Assembly (NCBI GenBank): GCA_003647435.1
Contig: QMMV01000178.1
Coordinates: 1 to 5,162 of the forward strand
Length of the DNA: 5,162 bases
Direction of reading: 5' to 3'
Origin: Deltaproteobacteria bacterium
GTDB lineage: Bacteria > Desulfobacterota > Desulfobacteria > Desulfobacterales > C00003060
Position numbers and translations under genes: made by a program. Shown here in pieces: positions 1-5,162 of this stretch. Each line of letters starts with the position of its first letter. Within the stretch, counting starts at the first letter, position 1. The notes under the pieces were generated by a model. That model saw only the letters and a list, made by a program, of their open reading frames with translations, was not told the origin of the DNA and made no database searches.

Positions 1-122
1 AGCAAAGGTTGCAGGAAAAGACTTGCCTGCGCCGACCTGTCTGCCGTGCTGGCGGTACAGGCAGGGGCTCCGGCAGGCAGGCGTCTCGAACCGGACGAGG
101 TCCGAAAGTGAAGCCTGAGAAA
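1..122. other. GC-rich palindromic edge sequence, no gene recognised
   Basis: This stretch is clearly richer in G and C than the synthetase gene beside it. It contains nested inverted repeats: TGCCTGC at 24-30 can pair with GCAGGCA at 73-79, enclosing CCTGT (36-40) with ACAGG (57-61) and CCG (44-46) with CGG (53-55). The 8-mer CAGGCAGG occurs at 58-65 and again at 74-81. Several plus-strand frames are open from the window edge; one ends with TGA at 110-112 or just upstream, but none reads like a recognisable protein. It could be the 3' end of a gene lying to the left or a repetitive palindromic element. Nothing here supports a function. Confidence 0.4.
24..79. repeat. nested imperfect hairpin
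   Basis: An outer 7-bp stem (24-30 with 73-79) encloses an inner stem of 5 bp (36-40 with 57-61) and 3 bp (44-46 with 53-55) with a 6-nt loop at 47-52. Internal loops separate the stems. It may be a REP-like palindrome or a transcription or processing structure. No T-run follows on either strand, so a classic intrinsic terminator is not supported. Confidence 0.35.
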
Positions 123-199
123 ATTGCTTCGCCCTCCTTCCGCCAAAACCATGACAAAACATAGTCCCGGTCCTGCCACGCATGTTTGAGCTTGCCCAC
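123..199 (-). pseudogene. truncated REP-associated transposase remnant, left copy
   Basis: Read on the minus strand, this encodes VGKLKHAWQDRDYVLSWFW followed by RKEGEAI, matching the beginning of the fragment in the right copy except for one G to W change. The frame then runs into unrelated sequence, with no transposase-like residues after codon EAI. The extra base at about 207-209 also disrupts the frame used upstream in the other copy. Only about 26 codons of similarity remain, so this is a dead fragment. The family assignment rests on the better-preserved copy at 2097-2312. Confidence 0.5.
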
Positions 200-248
200 C
201 CCCCTTAAACACAACAATTCAACATAGTCAACCACGTCCCCTACCTTT
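123..248. repeat. 126-bp direct repeat, left copy (truncated element)
   Basis: This segment is nearly identical to 2224-2348 in the same orientation. I count two substitutions (in GCCAAAACC versus GCCCAAACC, and ACCACG versus ACAACG) and one single-base indel (TTAAAC versus TTAAC). It includes the terminal inverted-repeat sequence at 216-238 with one mismatch. Similarity stops abruptly at 122/123, where the right copy continues into the transposase remnant and this copy runs into unrelated GC-rich sequence. It is therefore a truncated copy of the element seen complete at 2073-2341. It ends 10 bp from the stop codon of the synthetase gene. Confidence 0.9.
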
Positions 249-258
249 AGTATTCTAT

Positions 259-2049
259 CTAACGGGGCCAGCTACCTTCCTTCACACTATAATAGTTCCT
301 GTGAGTTGGGAATTTGTAGAGTTCGCGTCTAATTTTAAGGGTAGTGGTCTTTTCAAATATTTCAAATCCATCTCCATTATAATGAGTAAGTGCAAAATCT
401 GATGGCCATTTATAAGGAGAAATATCTTTAAGGACAGCGTGCATTTCTTTATAGATTACGCCATAGATAGAACCCCAGTTAAATGAAATTCCATTTTCTT
501 CCAAAAATTTTGAAAGATTCTTTATATCTGGACTGATTATGGCCGCAATCTCTTCCCCTTGAGAGGCCTTTTTGCCCAATACCAAGGATTCCTGAATAAG
601 TGGGCTTTGATTTAATACCTCCTCCACCTCTTCCGGGTAAACATTTTTTCCATCTGGGGTAACAATTATATATTTATCACGCCCAGTAATGTAAAAATTA
701 CCTTCATTATCGACTTTTCCTATATCTCCAGTCTTGAACCATACTTCATTTCCAATACGGATAAATGATGAGCTATTGGCACTTTCATCTTTGTAATAGC
801 CAGGGGTGACCATAGGGCCAGAGACCACCAATTCACCCTCACCACTTAAGTTGGTGTATAGATTTTTTCTAGGATTATCAATCAACCTTATCTTTAAACC
901 CTGTATTGGTGGGCCAATAGATGAAAATCTATTCTCATAATATTTACTGAAATAAAAACGCCATCTACTAAATGGTAATGCTGTGCCTACTGGGGAAAGC
1001 TCTGTCATACCCCATCCCTGAAGTAGCGGGATCCCTAAATATGCATATCTTTTTGCAAGGCTTGGAGGAAGGGGGGCACCACCACTTACAAAAAGCTTTA
1101 TGTTTCCACCCATATTTTTATGCAGGCCTCTAAAGAGAAGACGACCAATATTAATGCCTGTAAGTTGTTTTACTTTCCTTACTAAGCTTATCCCTTTTAA
1201 CCATGCCTTTTCTCTACCTTGTCTTTTTGCCTCTGAGGCCATAGCTTCATAAAGTAATTGAAATAACTTAGGCACACCCAATAAATAGGTAGGCTTTCTT
1301 TCTTGCATGGTTTTTAACATGCGTTTTTTATTATTTTCTATAACAATTCTTGCCCCTTTATACATAGGTAAAAGTAGACCAGCAGTTAAAGGGAAGGCAT
1401 GATGTAGAGGCAATATCAAAAACATGTTATCACTACATTTAATCTTTATACGATCACAGGAAGAAATTACATCACTTACAAAATTTTTATGGGTAAGCAT
1501 CACGCCCTTTGCTGCCCCGGTAGTGCCAGATGTAAATATAATAGAGGCCAAATCATCTTCATTTAATTGTATGGAATTATATTTTTCAATAAAATCCTCT
1601 GCCTTCATTAGTGAGGCCAAGCTGCCCTCTTCAGCCTCCTTGGATTTAAGGCCATCTACAAAATACATACCAAAATCCTTAAGTTTTAAGGGCTCTAATT
1701 TGTGAAATAGACCAGGTGAGACAAAGATGATTTTTGCATCAGAGAATTCAATCAATTCACAAATCTCCTTGGCTTTTAACTCTTTATCTAAAGGTATCAC
1801 CACCCATCCCCCACTTACAATGGCCAAAAAACATAGTACCCATGCAGGGGAATTCTCTGCTAAGAGAATAATCTTTTCCCCTTTCTTAATTCCCAATTTT
1901 ATTAGCCCCGCCCCTAATTTTTCCACTAATGCCTGCATATCTGCGTAACTGAACCTTTCATACTCCTTTCCATTCCATATTTCTAAAAAGACAGCCTTTG
2001 GCTGTTTGTTCACATTTTTTAGAAACAGTTCCCTAATGGTACAATTCAT
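259..2049 (-). CDS. AMP-forming acyl-CoA synthetase (long-chain fatty acid-CoA ligase-like)
   Basis: This 596-residue protein belongs to the adenylate-forming ANL superfamily. Such enzymes activate a carboxylate with ATP to an acyl-AMP and then transfer it to a thiol, usually coenzyme A. The phosphate-binding loop IIFTSGTTGAAKG is at residues 170-182. QGWGMTE (344-350) is the adenine-binding region and WFKTGDIG (437-444) carries the ribose-binding Asp442. GRDKYIIV starts the hinge at 456, followed by GKNVYPEEVE. EKTTTLKIRR (566-575) carries the probable catalytic Lys572. Length and motif order fit long-chain acyl-CoA synthetases of the FadD/AAS type. The substrate cannot be read from sequence; an acyl-ACP or aryl substrate is possible. 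The ATG is preceded by a weak purine-rich GAGAAAAG. No partner gene of fatty-acid metabolism lies beside it. It is more AT-rich than the kinase-regulator genes, with some 60-bp stretches near 30% GC, and it sits tightly between repeat copies, which suggests separate acquisition. The family is near certain; the substrate is unknown. Confidence 0.93.
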   Translation of the reverse strand: MNCTIRELFLKNVNKQPKAVFLEIWNGKEYERFSYADMQALVEKLGAGLIKLGIKKGEKIILLAENSPAWVLCFLAIVSGGWVVIPLDKELKAKEICELIEFSDAKIIFVSPGLFHKLEPLKLKDFGMYFVDGLKSKEAEEGSLASLMKAEDFIEKYNSIQLNEDDLASIIFTSGTTGAAKGVMLTHKNFVSDVISSCDRIKIKCSDNMFLILPLHHAFPLTAGLLLPMYKGARIVIENNKKRMLKTMQERKPTYLLGVPKLFQLLYEAMASEAKRQGREKAWLKGISLVRKVKQLTGINIGRLLFRGLHKNMGGNIKLFVSGGAPLPPSLAKRYAYLGIPLLQGWGMTELSPVGTALPFSRWRFYFSKYYENRFSSIGPPIQGLKIRLIDNPRKNLYTNLSGEGELVVSGPMVTPGYYKDESANSSSFIRIGNEVWFKTGDIGKVDNEGNFYITGRDKYIIVTPDGKNVYPEEVEEVLNQSPLIQESLVLGKKASQGEEIAAIISPDIKNLSKFLEENGISFNWGSIYGVIYKEMHAVLKDISPYKWPSDFALTHYNGDGFEIFEKTTTLKIRRELYKFPTHRNYYSVKEGSWPR

Positions 2050-2075
2050 TCTTTTCTCAACCTAATGACTTTGGA

Positions 2076-2098
2076 GACGTTGTTGACTATGTTGAATT
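2076..2098 (+). repeat. left terminal inverted repeat
   Basis: This 23-bp sequence contains the core TTGTTGACTATGTT (2080-2093) and pairs perfectly with 2316-2338. It also supplies the TAA stop codon (complement of 2097-2099) of the transposase remnant. It lies 26 bp upstream of the synthetase start codon, so it occupies the position where a promoter or 5' leader for that gene would be expected. Confidence 0.9.
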
Positions 2099-2312
2099 AC
2101 CTCTTTGATAGCCTGCTTACTGCCCTGGAAATTGCGGAGAAAGAGGGAACCGAACCACCACCAACAAGCTCCGGACCTCTGCCTTCGTCCACGCCCTGCT
2201 CAACATACGTGCGATACGCCCTTATTGCTTCGCCCTCCTTCCGCCCAAACCATGACAAAACATAGTCCCGGTCCTGCCACGCATGTTTGAGCTTGCCCAC
2301 CCCCCTTAACAC
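2097..2312 (-). pseudogene. C-terminal fragment of REP-associated (Y1/IS200-like) transposase
   Basis: This 71-codon frame begins with GTG inside the element. It contains RDYVLSWFGRKEGEAIRAY, then RTYVEQGVDEGRGPELVGGG. The pattern YVLS-FG...A...YR.YVE.G...GR.PELVGGG is typical, from memory, of the region after the catalytic domain in bacterial REP-associated tyrosine transposases. The N-terminal catalytic domain (about 150 residues with the HUH motif and nucleophilic Tyr) is missing. After ELVGGG the usual IRS-GGW continuation is replaced by SVPSFSAISRAVSRLSKR, so the 3' end is also altered. The stop codon lies in the left inverted repeat. It cannot be an active transposase alone. A small functional peptide is conceivable but unsupported. 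Confidence 0.6.
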
Positions 2313-2348
2313 AACAATTCAACATAGTCAACAACGTCCCCTACCTTT
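2224..2348. repeat. 126-bp direct repeat, right copy
   Basis: This 125-bp copy matches 123-248 in the same orientation with two substitutions and one indel. It covers the right half of the inverted-repeat element, including the terminal repeat at 2316-2338, plus about 10 bp outside it (CCCTACCTTT). The two copies are offset by 2101 bp, and the interval between them contains the whole synthetase gene. The outward extension of the identity beyond the inverted repeat suggests that the true element end lies near 2348. Confidence 0.9.
2316..2338 (-). repeat. right terminal inverted repeat
   Basis: This is an exact reverse complement of 2076-2098 over 23 bp. The equivalent in the left copy is 216-238, with one substitution. 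Part of it (2321-2334) can alternatively pair with 2352-2365 just outside the element. Confidence 0.9.
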
Positions 2349-2365
2349 TACTTGTTGACTCTGTT
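2321..2365 (+). promoter_or_regulatory. stem-loop upstream of the histidine kinase gene
   Basis: AACATAGTCAACAA (2321-2334) pairs with TTGTTGACTCTGTT (2352-2365) over 14 positions with one mismatch, leaving a 17-nt loop. The right arm is another copy of the inverted-repeat core lying outside the element. The left 126-bp copy has no such partner arm. The structure ends 40 nt before the kinase start. It lacks a following T-run, so it is not a classic terminator; it may be a leader structure or simply the foot of another element copy. Its regulatory role is inference. Confidence 0.45.
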
Positions 2366-2405
2366 ACAGTTTTGTTGCATTTAAATATTCTACGCGAATG
2401 CGCGA

Positions 2406-3779
2406 ATGCCCTTCCCAAAAGGTTCAGTTGAAAGACATCGAAAAATGGGCGACAGATCCCGCACAACAATCTATAAAAGGTTTCTTTTGATTGCGGCCGT
2501 CATTAGTATCCTCTATTTGGCCTTCATGATGGGCCACTTATCAAACGTTCCTGCGCAAAGGCACGTGTTTTGGTGGCCCTGCATAGGTATCTCCTTTATG
2601 CTCATGGCAGCAGCCTCTCTTTTCTACGGGCACAGGCGAGTACGGAGTCTCAAAAAACAGGTGGCCGCAAAGACTGAAGAACTCAAAAAATCCGAGGAGA
2701 AATACCGCAGGCTCGTAGAAAGTGGGGAAGATTTTGTTTTTACAACCAACAGATCCGGCCATTTTCAGTCTCTGAACAATTTCACGGCCAATTTTTTCGG
2801 TGGAACACCTTCTGATTTTATCGGTCGGCCTCTAACAGCGCTCTTTTCAGAAGACGTTGCTGCTCAACAACGGGAATTAATCGGCTTGGTCTTTCAGGTC
2901 GGTAAGAGCGTGCGGGATGAATTCTCGGTGACAACAGGAGAACACAGGGCCTGGTTCAGCGCGAATTTCATGCCCCTTAAGGATAAACAGGGCAAAGTTA
3001 CTTCTGTTCTGTGTATTGCAAGAGATATTACAGAAAAGAAAAAATTGGAAAAGCAGCTTGTCAATTCCGAAAAATTGGCTTCGATCGGCACGCTGGCCGC
3101 CGGGGTCGCGCACGAGTTAAATAACCCTCTTGGTATAATACTTGGGTTTACGGATCTCTTGCTGGAAAAGTTTGACAAGAATACTCAGAATTATAAAGAC
3201 TTAAAAACGATTGAGCGTCACAGCCTTCAATGCAAACAAGTGGTGGAAAACCTGCTAAGCTTTGCCCGTCACGAAGAGAACATCTCGGAATATTGCAATA
3301 TCAACGAAGATATTCACAATGTGATTAATGTTGTCAGGCATTTCCTGGAAATGAAAGACATTGAAATACAATTGGATCTTGCCCCACGGCTTCCCGTTGC
3401 CAGAGGTGATTCGCGTCAAATGCAACAGGTCTTGTTGAATCTTATAAACAACTCGGCGGCCGCTATGGAAGATGGAGGGGTATTGGAAATAAAAACCAAT
3501 CTGGACGGGCGGCATAACAGGATTTGTATCACGGTCAGGGACAATGGGCATGGAATCAAGGAGGAAGACCTGGAACGCATCTTTGATCCTTTCTTTACCA
3601 CTAAGGGCGAAGGGGAAGGAACGGGATTGGGTCTTTTCGTCAGTCACGGAATTGTGACAAAATACGGTGGGACCATCACCTGTGAAAGCAGTACTGCAGA
3701 TGGCCCTGATATGCGCCGAGGGACAACTTTCACTGTTATGTTGAGGACAGCTACGGAAGGGATGGATGATGAAAAGTAA
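2406..3779 (+). CDS. membrane PAS-domain sensor histidine kinase
   Basis: This 457-residue kinase should autophosphorylate and pass phosphate to the response regulator encoded next. Two hydrophobic segments (about residues 25-43 and 55-74) flank a short loop of about 11 residues, so the protein is membrane anchored with little extracytoplasmic sensing surface. A basic, coiled linker (78-100) leads to a PAS domain (about 97-213), the likely sensory input. The H-box GVAHELNNPLG places the phospho-acceptor at His236, in the NtrB-like style. The ATP-binding domain has the N-box NLINNS (345-350), G1 DNGHGI (379-384), F-box FDPFFTTK (393-400) and G2 GEGTGLGL (403-410), so it looks active. No strong Shine-Dalgarno precedes the ATG at 2406. 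The in-frame ATG at 2445 (Met14) has a weak GAAAGA 9 nt upstream and is a reasonable alternative start that keeps both membrane segments. The gene overlaps the regulator by 11 nt, indicating an operon. The PAS ligand or signal is unknown. Confidence 0.95.
   Translation: MPFPKGSVERHRKMGDRSRTTIYKRFLLIAAVISILYLAFMMGHLSNVPAQRHVFWWPCIGISFMLMAAASLFYGHRRVRSLKKQVAAKTEELKKSEEKYRRLVESGEDFVFTTNRSGHFQSLNNFTANFFGGTPSDFIGRPLTALFSEDVAAQQRELIGLVFQVGKSVRDEFSVTTGEHRAWFSANFMPLKDKQGKVTSVLCIARDITEKKKLEKQLVNSEKLASIGTLAAGVAHELNNPLGIILGFTDLLLEKFDKNTQNYKDLKTIERHSLQCKQVVENLLSFARHEENISEYCNINEDIHNVINVVRHFLEMKDIEIQLDLAPRLPVARGDSRQMQQVLLNLINNSAAAMEDGGVLEIKTNLDGRHNRICITVRDNGHGIKEEDLERIFDPFFTTKGEGEGTGLGLFVSHGIVTKYGGTITCESSTADGPDMRRGTTFTVMLRTATEGMDDEK
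3755..3761 (+). promoter_or_regulatory. ribosome binding site for the response regulator
   Basis: GGAAGGG lies inside the 3' end of the kinase gene. It is 7 nt from the ATG at 3769 but only 4 nt from the in-frame ATG at 3766, so the spacing favours 3769 as the start. The arrangement fits translational coupling of kinase and regulator. Confidence 0.7.
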
Positions 3780-5162
3780 GATCCTGGTAGTTGATGATAA
3801 GAAGGATATGCTTGCTCTTTTGAGAAGGATCATCAGCGAAAAGACCGAACACGATGTGGCAGTGAAGGATGACCCGCTAAAAGCAATTCAACTAATACAA
3901 GAACAACCATTCAACCTGATCATCACAGACCTGAAGATGCCGAAGATGGACGGAATTGCTTTGCTGAATGAGGCAAAAAGGATTCAGCCCTCTGTGGCAG
4001 TGATTATCATGACGGCCTATGCTACTATTGAAACGGCGGTGGAGGCCACCAAAAAAGGGGCTTTTGACTACATCTCGAAGCCTTTCCGAAAAGAGCGTAT
4101 ATTGCTCACCATCCGCAGGGCCTTGGAATGGCAGGCGCTGAGGCGCGAAAATGTGGCACTTCGCCAGTCCATTGAAAAGCAAAGGACATTCCCCTCGATT
4201 ATCGCTTCCAGCCCTGCCATGATTTCCATCTTGAATAGAATCAAGCAAGTGGCAAAGTCGATGGCAACTATCTTGATTTGCGGGGAGAGCGGTACAGGCA
4301 AGGAGCTTGTGGCAAAGGCAATTCACGCCGGCAGCGATCGGCGTCATAAACCCTTTGTAACCGTCAACTGCACAGCCATTCCTGAACACATAATTGAAAG
4401 TGAGCTCTTCGGGCATGAAAAAGGAGCATTCACGGGGGCATGGAAGGATAAAAAAGGGCTTGTGGACGAGGCAAACGAGGGAACCCTGTTCCTGGACGAG
4501 ATAGGTGACCTGAGCCTGGCCATGCAGGCCAAGCTCCTGCGTCTTCTCCAGGAAGGAGAATATAAGCCGGTGGGCAGCGTCCATACCAGGTACGCTGATA
4601 TTCGGTTTGTTGCCGCCACTAACCATAACCTGAGGCAACGTATAGCAAAAAACCAATTTAGAGAAGATCTTTTCTACCGTCTTAATGTAATTCGTTTCCA
4701 CTTACCCCCGCTTCGTGAGCGGCGTGAAGACATCCCTGTACTGGCGCGTCACTTTCTGGAAAAGTACAGCAGGCGAAACCACAAAAAGATAGAGAATATT
4801 TCGCCGGAGGTTATGTCCATGCTCATGGCTCGCAAATGGCCCGGAAACGTCAGAGAACTGGAAAATGTAATCGAGCGGGGGGTGATACTGTGTCAATCGG
4901 ATCGAATCAAACTCGAAGATATCATGCCCCAAACGACAGAGACAAGCCTGCTACCCTACTTCAGCGACCAAATTCTCAAGCTACCTTTCAAGGAGGCCAA
5001 AGAGGTCATCATCAGAGCCTTTCATCAACAATATATCCAGGCTATGCTTCAGCAGAACAAGGGCAACATCTCAAAGGCTGCGGAGCAGGCCGGTGTGCAA
5101 CGGCAGTATCTCCACCGCCTTATGAAAGAGGAAAATATCACCGCCGAGGGCTTTAAAGAAAA
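3769..5162 (+). CDS. NtrC-family sigma-54-dependent response regulator (3' end cut by window)
   Basis: The frame is open for 464 codons to the right edge with no stop. The receiver domain (about 1-118) has the acidic pair Asp9/Asp10, phospho-acceptor Asp54 (ITDLKMPKMDG), Thr82 and Lys104. A short helical linker (about 120-138) precedes the AAA+ domain (about 144-375). That domain has Walker A GESGTGK (172-178), the sigma-54 contact loop GAFTGA (219-224), Walker B TLFLDE (239-244), arginines in FREDLFYR (297-304) and sensor II in GNVREL (359-364). A Fis-like helix-turn-helix (about 430-453, GNISKAAEQAGVQRQYLHRL) ends the protein. Once phosphorylated it should oligomerise at an enhancer and use ATP to open sigma-54 promoters. 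All key residues are present and the length matches complete family members, so probably only a few residues are missing. It overlaps the kinase gene by 11 nt (14 nt if the ATG at 3766 is used). Target genes are not visible in the window. Confidence 0.96.
   Translation, partial: MKSKILVVDDKKDMLALLRRIISEKTEHDVAVKDDPLKAIQLIQEQPFNLIITDLKMPKMDGIALLNEAKRIQPSVAVIIMTAYATIETAVEATKKGAFDYISKPFRKERILLTIRRALEWQALRRENVALRQSIEKQRTFPSIIASSPAMISILNRIKQVAKSMATILICGESGTGKELVAKAIHAGSDRRHKPFVTVNCTAIPEHIIESELFGHEKGAFTGAWKDKKGLVDEANEGTLFLDEIGDLSLAMQAKLLRLLQEGEYKPVGSVHTRYADIRFVAATNHNLRQRIAKNQFREDLFYRLNVIRFHLPPLRERREDIPVLARHFLEKYSRRNHKKIENISPEVMSMLMARKWPGNVRELENVIERGVILCQSDRIKLEDIMPQTTETSLLPYFSDQILKLPFKEAKEVIIRAFHQQYIQAMLQQNKGNISKAAEQAGVQRQYLHRLMKEENITAEGFKE

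Larger units (their letters stand above)
2073..2341. mobile_element. ~270-bp element with 23-bp inverted terminal repeats
   Basis: The sequence at 2076-2098 (starting GACGTTGTTGAC) is the exact reverse complement of 2316-2338, with partial matching continuing outward to 2073 and 2341. The interior of about 217 bp carries a minus-strand frame resembling the C-terminal part of a REP-associated (Y1, IS200-like) transposase. The catalytic N-terminal part, with its HUH and Tyr residues, is absent. This looks like an internally deleted, non-autonomous (MITE-like) derivative. No target-site duplication is evident. The second, truncated copy at 123-248 shows that the sequence is repeated. Its mobility mechanism is inferred, not seen. 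Confidence 0.7.
2050..2405. other. intergenic spacer made mostly of mobile-element relics
   Basis: This 356-bp spacer lies between the divergently oriented starts of the synthetase (minus) and the histidine kinase (plus), so both promoters should lie here. Positions 2073-2341 are an element bounded by inverted repeats. Positions 2342-2405 hold a further copy of the repeat core and an AT-rich stretch (TTTAAATATT). I found no convincing sigma-70 or sigma-54 promoter in either direction. The best candidate is TTGACT at 2355-2360 with TTTAAA at 2380-2385, whose 19-bp spacing is poor. Confidence 0.6.

Noticed and set aside
1..112. Open plus-strand frames entering from the left edge as the end of an upstream gene
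   Set aside because: More than one frame is open in this GC-rich, repetitive stretch and none gives a recognisable protein, so no CDS can be supported.
200..258. Intrinsic terminator after the synthetase gene
   Set aside because: No hairpin followed by a T-run is visible on the minus strand between the stop codon and the left repeat.
2065..2290. Two plus-strand open frames across the element (66 and 61 codons)
   Set aside because: They are antisense to the transposase-like fragment and show no family pattern. The ends differ between the two repeat copies.
2366..2380. TTGCAT as a sigma-54 -12 element
   Set aside because: No GG dinucleotide is present at the required distance upstream.
2355..2385. 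Possible sigma-70 promoter TTGACT / TTTAAA before the kinase
   Set aside because: The spacing of 19 bp and the 4-of-6 match of the -10 are weak, and TTGACT is part of the repeat core, so its presence is explained otherwise.
2398..2490. Short plus-strand frame MRECPSQKVQLKDIEKWATD... overlapping the kinase start
   Set aside because: It has only 30 codons, no Shine-Dalgarno and no recognisable product. It is mentioned only as a possible leader in the findings.
3255..3833. Minus-strand open frame opposite the kinase ATP-binding domain
   Set aside because: It is antisense to a clearly functional kinase region, and its product has no domain-like pattern.
3892..4701. Long minus-strand open frame (269 codons) opposite the response regulator
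   Set aside because: It lies wholly antisense to a protein with full REC, AAA+ and HTH motifs. Its translation shows no recognisable domain and is rich in Cys and His, as expected of a shadow frame.

Overview
The window holds three substantial genes and a set of mobile-element relics between them. Gene content, moderate GC and the type of transposase relic suggest a Gram-negative bacterium, possibly of the Desulfobacterota (former Deltaproteobacteria). This assignment is inference, because no rRNA or other marker gene is present.

Left part (1-258): a GC-rich, palindrome-rich edge of unknown identity (1-122), followed by one copy of a ~126-bp repeat (123-248). Middle (259-2049, minus strand): a full-length, AT-rich AMP-forming acyl-CoA synthetase-like gene with all the expected adenylation motifs. 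Its coding sequence fills almost exactly the gap between repeated sequences, with about 10 bp at its 3' side and about 23 bp at its 5' side. Spacer (2050-2405): a ~270-bp element bounded by perfect 23-bp inverted repeats. It carries a minus-strand remnant resembling the C-terminal part of a REP-associated (Y1/IS200-like) transposase. Its right half is the second copy of the 126-bp repeat. Just outside it, a further copy of the inverted-repeat core makes a 14-bp stem-loop upstream of the next gene.

Right part (2406-5162, plus strand): a two-gene operon encoding a membrane-anchored PAS histidine kinase and an NtrC-type sigma-54-dependent response regulator. The regulator has REC, AAA+ with GAFTGA, and Fis-like HTH domains. 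The reading frames overlap by 11 nt, and the regulator runs off the right edge, probably only a few residues short of its end. The kinase should phosphorylate D54 of the regulator, which would then remodel sigma-54 RNA polymerase at target promoters. The targets are not visible here.

The two-component operon looks ordinary. The part worth attention is the repeat architecture around the synthetase gene: two near-identical direct repeats, an IR-bounded relic, and an AT-rich cargo-like gene. It suggests acquisition or possible excision of that gene by a small-element mechanism. I do not see evidence for a wholly new defence or metabolic system.
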